DNA of 64,000 bases from positions 1 to 64,000 of the forward strand of contig CAADHD010000021.1 of NCBI GenBank assembly GCA_900696575.1, written 5' to 3'. Below, one piece after another: positions 55,790 through 63,906 of this stretch. Numbering within the stretch: position 1 is the stretch's first letter; each line of letters begins with the position of its first letter. The position numbers and the translations under genes are program-made. The DNA is from an uncultured Bacteroidota bacterium. Lineage in GTDB: Bacteria; Bacteroidota; Bacteroidia; AKYH767-A; OLB10. The notes under the pieces were generated by a model. The model was given only the letters and a program-made list of their open reading frames with translations. It had not been told where the DNA came from and searched no databases.

Positions 55790-57034
55790 TCATTCGAATT
55801 CTGATTTTAAAATGGAAATGACATCCTGAATGGTTTCTTCCTCAAGGTCGGTGCGGTTAACCAATTCTTCAACGTTTAGTTTTAAAACACTTTTAGCCGT
55901 ATCGCAACCGATTTTTTTCAATTCTTCAATTACCCATTCTTCAATTTCGTCTGTAAATTCATCCAGATCAACATCTTCATCCTCCTCTTCATCATCAGAC
56001 CCATCGCGGTAAACATCAATTTCGTAACCGGTTAGTTTGCCGGCCAGGCGGATATTGTTTCCCCCTTTGCCAATAGCCAGCGAAACCTGATCGGGGCGCA
56101 TGTAAACGGCTGCTTTTTTATTTTCTTCATCAAGTTTGATGCTGGTAATTTTGGCAGGACTTAATGCACGCTGAATGTAAAGCTGAATGTTGTTCGTAAA
56201 GTTGATTACATCAATGTTTTCATTTCGTAGCTCTTTTACAATTCCGTGAATGCGCGATCCTTTCATTCCTACACAGGCACCTACCGGGTCAATGCGGTCA
56301 TCATAAGACTCAACAGCCACCTTTGCTCTTTCGCCAGGTTCGCGTACAACATTTTTAATGGTGATTAATCCGTCAAAAACTTCGGGAACTTCAAGTTCAA
56401 ATAACCTTTCAAGGAACACCGGTGCGGTACGGGAAAGAATAATCCGCGGGCTGCTGCCCTGCATTTCCACACGCAATACAACCGCTTTAACAGCATCACC
56501 TTTCTTGTAAAAATCAGCAGGAATCATCTGGTCTTTGGGCATAATGAGTTCGTGGCCTTCGTCATCAAGCACCAGCATTTCGCGTTTCCAGACCTGATAT
56601 ACTTCACCGGTTACAATTTCACCCACACGGTCTTTATACTTGCGGTAGATGCCATCTTTCTCAAGGTCATTTACTCTTGATTTCAGGTTTTGCAAGGCTG
56701 CCTGAATGGCGCGTCTTCCAAAAGAAAGAATAGGCACTTCTTCCGTAACATCTTCGCCTACTTCAAAATCGGGTTCAATTTTTACGGCATCGCTGTAGGC
56801 AATCTGGGTTGATTCATCTTCTACCATGCCGTCTTCCACAATGGTACGGCTGCGCCATATTTCAAAGTCGCCTTTGTCTATATTGATAACCACATTGATA
56901 TTGGCTTCCGGGCCAAATTTTCTGCGCGCCATACTGCGGAATACATCCTCAAGGATACTCATCATAGTAGCGCGGTCAATGTTTTTGAAGTCTTTAAACT
57001 CCTGAAATGATTCTATTAAAACGTCATGTTCCAT
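55790..57034 (-). CDS. nusA: Transcription termination/antitermination factor NusA
   Basis: Binds RNA polymerase and modulates pausing, termination and antitermination. The 414-residue protein has an N-terminal RNAP-binding domain, an S1 domain (RVGEIVTGEVYQVWKRE), KH domains (DPVGACVGMKGSRIHGIVKE; VSLAIGKGGNNIRLAGKLTG) and one short C-terminal module near 350-414. The C-terminal acidic repeats of E. coli are absent or reduced, usual for Bacteroidota. It follows rimP by 12 bases. Confidence 0.97.
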   Translation of the reverse strand: MEHDVLIESFQEFKDFKNIDRATMMSILEDVFRSMARRKFGPEANINVVINIDKGDFEIWRSRTIVEDGMVEDESTQIAYSDAVKIEPDFEVGEDVTEEVPILSFGRRAIQAALQNLKSRVNDLEKDGIYRKYKDRVGEIVTGEVYQVWKREMLVLDDEGHELIMPKDQMIPADFYKKGDAVKAVVLRVEMQGSSPRIILSRTAPVFLERLFELEVPEVFDGLITIKNVVREPGERAKVAVESYDDRIDPVGACVGMKGSRIHGIVKELRNENIDVINFTNNIQLYIQRALSPAKITSIKLDEENKKAAVYMRPDQVSLAIGKGGNNIRLAGKLTGYEIDVYRDGSDDEEEDEDVDLDEFTDEIEEWVIEELKKIGCDTAKSVLKLNVEELVNRTDLEEETIQDVISILKSEFE

Positions 57035-57046
57035 TGTATTGAGGTT

Positions 57047-57514
57047 TTATGAAAGGGAAATGTGTTCTTGGTTAAATGTGATGATTGATTTTGCTTCTTT
57101 TATCCGGTCAAACAAAAATTCTTTTTGGTGGGCCGGGCGTAGCTTTGTTTTTTTTATGGACAGGGTAATGCCTTTGTCATTCATGCTTTCAAGAATGCCC
57201 TGCACTTGCTCGCCTTCCGTAGTGATTACAGAGACCGGGCGGCCTAAGTTTTTTTCAAACTGTTGCCTTACTTTAAACGGGTACTCTATGCCGGGAGATG
57301 AAACTTCAATAGTATGCTGTTCATTAAAACCTGATTCATCAAGGCTGTTAAAGAGAAAGCGGTTAAGTTCAGCGCATTCGTCAAGCGAAATGCCTGCTGG
57401 TTTGTCGGCATAAACTATGAGATTGCCCGGTGAGAGTTTAATATCCACCAGGAAGATGCCTTTATCCTGCATCCAGTGCTCAATGAGCGGCTTAATTTCT
57501 GTTAATGAATTCAT
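57047..57514 (-). CDS. rimP: Ribosome maturation factor RimP
   Basis: Helps assemble the 30S subunit. ATG 57514 gives 155 residues (the frame's earlier codon at 57520 is a TTG). Motifs include LSPGNLIVYADKPAGISLDE, the ISSPG-like stretch VSSPGIEYPFK and the SM-like C-terminal part. It is first of the operon with nusA and infB, with a promoter box at 57566-57573 and a strong hairpin in the leader. Confidence 0.95.
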   Translation of the reverse strand: MNSLTEIKPLIEHWMQDKGIFLVDIKLSPGNLIVYADKPAGISLDECAELNRFLFNSLDESGFNEQHTIEVSSPGIEYPFKVRQQFEKNLGRPVSVITTEGEQVQGILESMNDKGITLSIKKTKLRPAHQKEFLFDRIKEAKSIITFNQEHISLS

Positions 57515-57526
57515 TTTCAAAAGAAA

Positions 57527-57546
57527 GAGGGGACTGCCGTCCCCTC
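57527..57546 (-). promoter_or_regulatory. Hairpin in the leader of rimP-nusA-infB
   Basis: GAGGGGAC (57527-57534) pairs perfectly with GTCCCCTC (57539-57546), eight base pairs and a four-base loop, between the -7 box and the rimP ATG. On the minus strand TTTCTTTTG follows, a T-rich but impure tail, ending 12 bases before ATG 57514. It could be an attenuator or mask the start region. Confidence 0.6.
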
Positions 57547-57565
57547 CAAAATTCCTTTACCGAGG

Positions 57566-57573
57566 CAAATATA
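57566..57573 (-). promoter_or_regulatory. -7 box for the rimP-nusA-infB operon
   Basis: The minus strand reads TATATTTG, a perfect TAnnTTTG box, 51 bases before ATG 57514. No clear -33 TTTG at 19 bases. Confidence 0.6.
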
Positions 57574-57654
57574 GGTAAACAATCAGGAATTAGACTTCCT
57601 TACAGGTTGTTCTTGCTAAATGGAATTGGCTAAGTCAGACTTTGCAGCGCTAAA

Positions 57655-59208
57655 TTATTGAAATAACGCTTTTTTAGTTTCATAGTCCATTCCATCCCTG
57701 TACCGGAACATATAAATGCCCTTAGCCAAACCGTCAACAGAAACAGTAAGGTTAGCTTGCTGCCCGGCTCTAAATAATAAATGGATGCAAACACGGAATG
57801 ATCTACAACGGCAGGGTTATTCGGAAATCCAGCCACATCCGTTCTTAAGTCTGTACGCACAGGCACCTGCCTCAAATCGCTGATGTTCTGGCAGCCGTTT
57901 TCAGGAGTGTAATCAGCCATCACTTCGGCTTCGGTAGGATACACTCCGCGAATGGTTTTAAAAGTGTAATAAGAAGGGAAGATGAGATTATCAGCCGTTA
58001 TATGTGCTTCGGAGGGGTTGTAAATTACTTTTTCATCGGGGTTGATATCAGTCATATCAATATTCTGATCAATATAATACTGGTGCTTTAATGTTAGTGA
58101 TCCATTGTTAGGGCCAGCCCCACGGTAAACAAATTGATTATTTTGAAAAATGTAACCAGTCAGTACATCTGCTTTATCCGGTCCGAATAAAATAGCTGAG
58201 ATAAGCGTATAAGTAGCAGGATAGGCAAATTCAAATGCGCGTTTTTTTTTGTTGATCTTCTTCGGCAAAAAGCGAAGAGGATGAATTGCAAAAGTTAGCC
58301 GGAAAATCCGATTTGACATGATTGCATGCCCCTACGGGAATTTCATCACAGGGGAAATAGGGTATTGTTCCACCAATATACCAGTCGCTGTTGCCGGTAT
58401 CGTTGTAATAAGTTTCGACAAAACTAAAAGCCGAACCGGGATAATTAGGGCGAATATGCAGAACAGGCCGCAACATTAAATCATGTTGGGCTGCATTTGA
58501 ATTGAAGTTATCCATGCGGAAAGGATACCAGCGGGTACGTCCGCGCGTTAGGTCATAATAAAAAGTAAAGGAAGAAATTACCTGATGGTTAATGCTGGTT
58601 CCGCAGTGCAGCCTAACGGTGTGTTTAAGAGCGGTATGAGGAAGAATCCTGCGGCTGATACCTGGTGCAAGAACAGGCCCGCCTTTGGTAAACACATTAC
58701 TTACCAAAGTTTGATGTAAAAGCGTTTGGCCATCTCCACCGGCATCCATCGGAATTACTTCTGTTCTGTTCTTCAGGTAGGTTAGCCATGTGTGATTATT
58801 GGCATCATAAGCGCTCCATGGCATAACGAGTGTCCGTTGAGTTGGTACAGGGGGAGGATTATTCGGATCATCGGCACAGCCATTGGTATTGGCAGCGCAG
58901 GGCGGAAGAAAAGGAAACGAAGCCGATTCAATGATCAAAGAGACAGCATGGTTGTTACGAATATCGGCATCGCGGTGCCAGAAATGGTCTTTCATGGATA
59001 TCTCATATTCACCAGAACAGCCGCCTATCAGGTCGTCTATATCATCAGGATGGAGGCTATATAAATAATTATTGGATGGAGCTCCTATAACTGGGTAGTT
59101 TTGCGGAGTCCCCAAATGTTCCATGTACGGGTTAATAAAATTTTGACTGATGGAAGACAGAGGGAAAAATGTCAGAACAAATAATAAAAGCAGAGTGAGT
59201 TTTCTCAT
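57655..59208 (-). pseudogene. Secreted protein gene with two compensating frameshifts
   Basis: ATG 59208 starts a signal peptide (MRKLTLLLLFVLTFFPLSSI). The frame breaks at an A9 run (58242-58250 on the minus strand): one A fewer joins FAEEDQQKK to RAFEFAYPATYTLI. The middle frame continues to YYLEPG near 57765, where one base appears missing in a CCGGG run. Adding it joins to QQANLTVSVDGLAKGIYMF and KKALFQ, stop at 57655-57657 in the original frame. That last part resembles the final half of a type A sorting domain. Corrected length is about 518 residues. The body has an imprint of a propeller-like or carbohydrate-binding secreted protein, not assigned. Either the gene is decaying, or both indels are sequence errors. 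Confidence 0.75.
58242..58250 (-). repeat. A9 (minus strand) homopolymer at the first frameshift
   Basis: Nine Ts on the plus strand, nine As on the coding strand, at the point where the reading frame changes. Eight would keep a single frame. An A9 tract in purM (23472-23480) is in frame. Confidence 0.9.
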
Positions 59209-59210
59209 AG

Positions 59211-60752
59211 TTAATTGATTTTACAAACTTTTATAACCTTTAGAAGTGATTTGTTTTTTGAATAAATGCTGATGAAATAAATACCCTGATTCAAATGAGC
59301 TAAATTCAACCAATCGCCTGAATATTTTATAGATTCTAACATTATTCCGGTCATATCATGAATAATTAGCTGATCAATAAATGTGTCATCAACATTAACA
59401 AGAGAAATATATTCAGTAAACGGGTTAGGGAAGATGTATATATCTGTTTTTTTTTCAGGTTGAACAACATTGGTTGCCGTTAGGCAAAGGAGTGAATCGA
59501 GTAGATTAAAGTTTAAAAAAAACATGCCGGATACGGAAGAATCAAAAGGAGTACAGGAGGCCTCACCTAATGCCAAGGGCAAAAAATCATCCGGAATGCT
59601 TACTTGCTGAAGAGGGTCGAAATTGTAATTATAGCAAAGCGGTGTAAATACGCTATCGGTTTTCGTTATTTGGATTAGAGAATTAGATCCGTTATTTCCA
59701 GTGAAAATCATGCTTTGATCAGGAAGAAGATTAATAGAGATGTTTCCGCCCCAGGCAAACCATAATATAGCATTCCCGTTAGCATCGGTCATTTTTGTTG
59801 TACCAATACCGGTAATAATGATTTTTCCGGTTTGTGTTTCTGCAAGGGCATAACACTTATCGGATAAGCCTCCTTGTATATATTGATTACAAAATATTTT
59901 ATTTCCGGCACTGTCAAATTGAAACAGAAGTTGCTTAAAAGGCGGCCACGAGCCGGTTCCGATAAAAGAGTTGGCATAGCCGCCAAAGGCATAGTTGCCG
60001 TTGCTGAGGGAAATGAGGCTTTGGAGATAATCGCCTTTAGCTCCTCCAAACTGTTTTGACCAGATGAGATTGCCGAGCGAGTCGGTGCGGAAAACGACAA
60101 TATCATAAATATCCACCATGTTACCGCCAACGATGAATCCTCCGTCATGGGTGGTTACCACAGAACGGGAGTAATAACCCGGATAACCGTTGCCGTACAG
60201 TTTACACCAAAGCACATTGCCGACAGAATCGGTGCGCATCAGGAAGATACGTCCTTCCTGCTGATTGTTTATATTATACCATCCTCCTGTTAATGTAAAC
60301 CCTTTATCTGGCAATTCAACAAAATCTGATGCAGCAAAACTGATTGTGTCAAAATAAACCCTGCTCCACAGTATATTACCGGCAGTGTCTGCTTTGAATA
60401 ATAATGAAGAGCTTCTATTAGTCGGAGGCGTACTCTCATATACTAAACCCAAAGTAAGAATATTATTGTCAGACAACTTTTTAATCTTCCTGCCTGATCT
60501 TGCCAAATCATTTGCCTTGCTCCAGAGTAAATTACCTGCTGAATCAAGTTTCATCAGCGTAAGCCAGTGGAAAGGATTGGTGTCCTTGTAAGTGCCAACT
60601 GTATAGATATTACCGGCATCATCCACGGTACTCGAAAAAGCTCCTTGATTGCTGCCGGGCGGCCCGTAAAAGGTACGGTTAAAAATTAACTGCCCATGTG
60701 AAATGAAAGGGCTTGTTAAAATAAGTAACAGCAAAACCCTCTTCATGCTCAT
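59211..60752 (-). CDS. T9SS-sorted repeat protein (DSAGNLLWSK-type repeats)
   Basis: A 513-residue secreted protein beginning MSMKRVLLLLILTSP with an evident signal peptide. The body consists of blades with the motif DSAGNLLWSK, DTAGNILWSR, DSVGNVLWCK and DSLGNLIWSK, spaced about 50 residues apart, each preceded by a GGxx(I/V) stretch; it looks like a propeller. The C-terminus is a type A sorting domain (IYIFPNPFTEY, IIHDMTGIML, NQGIYFISIYSKN). The ATG overlaps the stop of the upstream gene by four bases, and the frameshifted gene follows two bases after its stop, so the three are one transcription unit. Confidence 0.88.
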   Translation of the reverse strand: MSMKRVLLLLILTSPFISHGQLIFNRTFYGPPGSNQGAFSSTVDDAGNIYTVGTYKDTNPFHWLTLMKLDSAGNLLWSKANDLARSGRKIKKLSDNNILTLGLVYESTPPTNRSSSLLFKADTAGNILWSRVYFDTISFAASDFVELPDKGFTLTGGWYNINNQQEGRIFLMRTDSVGNVLWCKLYGNGYPGYYSRSVVTTHDGGFIVGGNMVDIYDIVVFRTDSLGNLIWSKQFGGAKGDYLQSLISLSNGNYAFGGYANSFIGTGSWPPFKQLLFQFDSAGNKIFCNQYIQGGLSDKCYALAETQTGKIIITGIGTTKMTDANGNAILWFAWGGNISINLLPDQSMIFTGNNGSNSLIQITKTDSVFTPLCYNYNFDPLQQVSIPDDFLPLALGEASCTPFDSSVSGMFFLNFNLLDSLLCLTATNVVQPEKKTDIYIFPNPFTEYISLVNVDDTFIDQLIIHDMTGIMLESIKYSGDWLNLAHLNQGIYFISIYSKNKSLLKVIKVCKIN

Positions 60753-62265
60753 TTTCTTTCTTCCAATTCTTCAATCCGTTGTTCAAGCTGCAGGATGTAG
60801 AGGTAAAGTTTTTCGAGGTGTTCCTGCTGTAGTTTCTGAATTTCGCCAAGGGGCTGCCCTTCGGTTTCTATTTCAGCAGCGGGTTTCATGCCGGGCAGGT
60901 GTTTATGCTTTTTCATGAAACGGCCGGCTTCTTTCAGCGTCATCATTTTGTAATCCGAATCAAATACATAATCAGGCCATGCTCCTGTTGCACGTACATA
61001 CACCTCGCGTACGCCTACTTTGCCATCAACTGTCAATTTATATCCTGCCTGCGGTTCTATGCCAATTCCAATCTTTCCGTCATTCATTATTTTCATTACA
61101 GATTGCATAAGGGCATCAATGTCATCGTCTGGATTTCCTCCGGCAGGACAAGCCGTGAATTCAACATCTCCATTCAAATGGAAATGTAAAGCTGAAACCG
61201 CATCAGTGGATATTCTTTTTCTTACACCATCCCAATAAGAGTTGTAGGAAATCACTTTTGAACCTCCGCTGTGAAATGTAAAGCGCGTACCGATTTCGAG
61301 AAATTCATGCGGTTCGTCATTACCAATTCCCACCCTGTCAGTACAGGTATAAATAGCTGATGGATTTGATGTTTTATGCCGCCATGCGTTCAAAGCAAAA
61401 GGATCGTTACAAGTAAGTCCCGGTTTGGCAACTTCCAAAAATGAGATTGGTTGAATTTGAAAAAAGCCATTACTATCAGCAAAAAGTAATTTATTTCCAT
61501 TACCGGAGAATGAATTGATTTTGAAAAATCCATCTGCCCCAATCCTCAGCCTTTCCTCCGCATTAGTTTTTACAACCAAATCCTGTTCATCTGATGTACC
61601 GATAAAATCAGTTACAGGGTTGCTGCCCGCATTGCCGGTCATCGTCCAGTCATCGCGGGGAGGTTCGCTTATATGTTTTACATTTTCCTGCATACAGCCA
61701 TTGGCATCTGTAACCTGAACTAAATATTCCATGGCACACAGATTCGTTACCGTTTGCAGATTGCTTCCGTTTAGTTGTTCCCAATAATATGAATAAGGTT
61801 CAACTCCACCGGTGGGATTAACAGCTATCCATCCGTTACATGCTCCGCTGAGGCTTATATTGTATTCGCGGCCATTCACGTGATATGAACTAAAAGTAAG
61901 ATTTACGCGGAGCGCTTCCGGTTCAGTCAGTGTTATTTCTGCCGAAACCGGTGTACTTTCCGGAGAAGCATCGGTAACTTCTGCTCTGTAATAACCCGAA
62001 GCAAGGCCGCTAAGGTCTTCAACAGTATCGCGTGTGCTCCATGAAATACGGTATGGCGGTATGCCGCCTGTAATAGTTAAATCAATAACTCCATCCCTGC
62101 CTCCAAAGCAACTGATGTTATAGCCGTTGTAATCGGAAGCGGTAAGTTGGAGCGAGAGGTTTTGTGCATTGGAAGGCATGATGCACAGGATAAATAGAGA
62201 ATTAAGAATTAAACTTTTGAATGCATGAGCATGCGGGGGGGGGTAACCGGATTTTGCTTTTTCAT
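60749..62265 (-). CDS. SprB-repeat, tail-fibre-like surface protein; start out of frame at a C9 tract
   Basis: The clean open frame is 60749-62179 (476 residues) starting at ATG 62179, but that start has no signal peptide. Upstream in the same frame lies FKSLILNSLFILCIM-PSNAQ, a good signal-peptide core and cleavage site. The best start, ATG 62265 (MKKQNPVT), reaches it only if the C9 run at 62235-62243 had seven or ten Cs. The mature part has two SprB-type repeats (GGIPPYRISWS; GGVEPYSYYWEQ), a TSDEQDLVVKTNAEERLRIG segment seen in Bacteroidota tail-fibre-like proteins, and a C-terminal KHKHLPGM region plus coiled coil. There is no sorting domain. It is first of a three-gene unit. Confidence 0.75.
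62235..62243 (-). repeat. C9 tract (G9 on plus) at the start of the SprB-repeat gene
   Basis: Nine identical bases in the 5' coding region, ten codons from ATG 62265. As sequenced, translation from 62265 stops after 19 codons at TAA 62209-62211. Tract lengths of 7 or 10 open the whole gene. This is a typical contingency tract. Confidence 0.85.
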
Positions 62266-62289
62266 GTATTGAGGATTTTTAGGATGATG

Positions 62290-62297
62290 TAAAGATA
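62290..62297 (-). promoter_or_regulatory. -7 box for the SprB-repeat gene unit
   Basis: The minus strand reads TATCTTTA (one mismatch to TAnnTTTG), 24 bases before ATG 62265, with TTTG further upstream at a 22-base spacing. It supports 62265 as the true start. Confidence 0.5.
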
Positions 62298-62371
62298 AAA
62301 GAATCTTGTTTTGAAAAAACAAATTACTTTTTCAGAATTTTAGTTGCAGTAACCCCATGACTTCTCCCATC

Positions 62372-62379
62372 TATCTTTG
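62372..62379 (+). promoter_or_regulatory. -7 box for the AlbA_2-mqnD unit
   Basis: TATCTTTG, a perfect TAnnTTTG, four bases before ATG 62384. It makes the in-frame ATG at 62357 unlikely as a start, since that would be upstream of the promoter. No -33 TTTG at 19 bases. Confidence 0.5.
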
Positions 62380-62383
62380 CCCC

Positions 62384-63034
62384 ATGCTTCCGAAAACAGA
62401 CATCCGATTGCCATCGCGAATTCAGAGACTGATAGAACAGGGCGAAGGGCAGCAGCTTGATTTCAAGAAGGAAATTTCGAGTGAAGTAAAAATTGCGAAG
62501 TCAATGGTTTCATTCGCCAATACCAAAGGCGGAACCTTGCTGGTAGGCGTAAATGATGACCGTATGGTTGCAGGCGTGCGCGCTGATGAAGAACGACATG
62601 TATTGTTAAAAGCGGCTGAGTTTTTCTGCAAGCCTGCTATTAGTCCCGAAATAAAAGAGTATTACCTCGGCAAGCGCTCATTGCTCGAAGTTGTAATTCC
62701 CGAAGGATCGGATAAGCCCTATTTTGCATTAGGGGACGACCATAAATGGTGGGCTTACATCCGGGTAGAGGATCAATCGCTTTTGGCCAGCAAGGTTGTT
62801 CTGGATGTGCTGCGTAAAGAATCGGCCAATCAGCAAACCGTCATCAAGTATTCGGATAATGAGCGTATGTTGCTTTCCTATCTCGAAAAAAACAAACGCA
62901 TAACACTGAAAGAGTTCTGCAAATTAGTAAACATATCACGCTGGCGTGCGCAGAAAATTTTAGTGAACCTTATAAGCGTGGGAGTAATCCGTGTGCACAC
63001 TACGGAGAAGCATGATTTTTATACGCAAAGCTGA
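62384..63034 (+). CDS. AlbA_2 (Schlafen-like) domain protein with a winged-helix C-terminus
   Basis: A 216-residue protein. The N-terminal half is an AlbA_2/divergent AAA-4 domain (EGQQLDFKKEISSEVKIAKS, then FANTKGGTLLVGVNDD). The C-terminal half ends with a helix-turn-helix of winged type (KRITLKEFCKLVNISRWRAQ). It is probably a cytoplasmic DNA- or RNA-binding regulator; the ligand is not known. It overlaps the mqnD start by one base (TGATG), so the two are translationally coupled, which suggests but does not prove a regulatory link. Confidence 0.85.
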   Translation: MLPKTDIRLPSRIQRLIEQGEGQQLDFKKEISSEVKIAKSMVSFANTKGGTLLVGVNDDRMVAGVRADEERHVLLKAAEFFCKPAISPEIKEYYLGKRSLLEVVIPEGSDKPYFALGDDHKWWAYIRVEDQSLLASKVVLDVLRKESANQQTVIKYSDNERMLLSYLEKNKRITLKEFCKLVNISRWRAQKILVNLISVGVIRVHTTEKHDFYTQS

Positions 63035-63906
63035 TGGAAGTTTCAGGCCAGCGCTCACCCATAGCCCTGAAGGGCTCCATTTCACTGGCTTTCTCTCCCT
63101 GCCCGAATGATACTTTCATGTTTGCTGCTCTGGCTAACGGTTGGATTGACACCGGTGAGTTTAAGTTTCAAATCATTATGGCCGATATAGAAGAACTGAA
63201 CCGATTGGCCGGAGATGGAAAGACAGACCTATCGAAAATGAGCTTTCCGGCATTTGCTCATGCATCGTATGAATATGTATTGCTTCAGTCAGGAAGCGCC
63301 TTAGGCAAAGGATGCGGCCCGCTTTTGATTTCGAAAAACAAGTTTGGAGAAGAAGAAGTGAAAAATCTTTCCATCGCTATTCCCGGAAAGAGGACTACAG
63401 CCAATCTGCTGCTCAGCATTTTTTTTCCGGAGGTGAATAATAAAACGGAGATGCTATTTTCTGAAATCGAAAATGCTGTGCTGGCAGATAAATGTGATGC
63501 CGGAGTAATCATTCATGAGAATCGTTTTACCTACCGGCAGAAAGGACTGCAATTACTTTCTGACCTTGGCAGGAAATGGGAAGAATCTATTCGACAGCCG
63601 TTGCCGCTTGGCTGTATTGCCGGTAAACGAATGCTTGGTAATGAGGTGCTGCTGAAAACGGAGGCATTGATAAAACAAAGTATTGAATTTGCTTATGCCA
63701 ACCCGGAAAAAGTGATGCCTTATGTGCGCGCTCATGCGCAGGAAATGGATGAGCATGTAATGCGCCAGCATATTGAACTTTACGTAAACCGCTATTCCAT
63801 AGCTTTGGGCGCAGAAGGGAAGAAAGCTGTAATGGTACTTCTGAGTAAAGGCATGGAATCGGGCTTGCTTCCATCATTGAATAAGGAAATTTTTTTACAC
63901 GAATGA
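63034..63906 (+). CDS. mqnD: 1,4-dihydroxy-6-naphthoate synthase (MqnD)
   Basis: Cleaves cyclic de-hypoxanthine futalosine to 1,4-dihydroxy-6-naphthoate in the futalosine route to menaquinone, the quinone of anaerobic and many aerobic Bacteroidota. The 290-residue periplasmic-binding-protein fold shows AFSPCPNDTFMFAAL, KMSFPAFAH, GPLLISKN, IAIPGKRTTANLL, and the late IIHENRFTY. Other mqn genes are not in the window. It is coupled to its neighbours, overlapping the upstream gene by one base and the downstream gene by four. Confidence 0.92.
   Translation: MEVSGQRSPIALKGSISLAFSPCPNDTFMFAALANGWIDTGEFKFQIIMADIEELNRLAGDGKTDLSKMSFPAFAHASYEYVLLQSGSALGKGCGPLLISKNKFGEEEVKNLSIAIPGKRTTANLLLSIFFPEVNNKTEMLFSEIENAVLADKCDAGVIIHENRFTYRQKGLQLLSDLGRKWEESIRQPLPLGCIAGKRMLGNEVLLKTEALIKQSIEFAYANPEKVMPYVRAHAQEMDEHVMRQHIELYVNRYSIALGAEGKKAVMVLLSKGMESGLLPSLNKEIFLHE

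Noticed and set aside
59211-60752. Regular repeats as a CRISPR or tandem DNA repeat
   Set aside because: The repeats are at protein level (DSAGNLLWSK type), diverged in DNA, with no spacer structure.
62198-62216. AATTAAGAATTAAA-like sequence upstream of ATG 62179 as non-coding repeat
   Set aside because: In the frame restored by seven or ten Cs it encodes the hydrophobic core of a signal peptide.
60749-62265. Tail-fibre-like domain as a sign of a prophage
   Set aside because: No other phage genes nearby, and such domains are common in Bacteroidota surface proteins.
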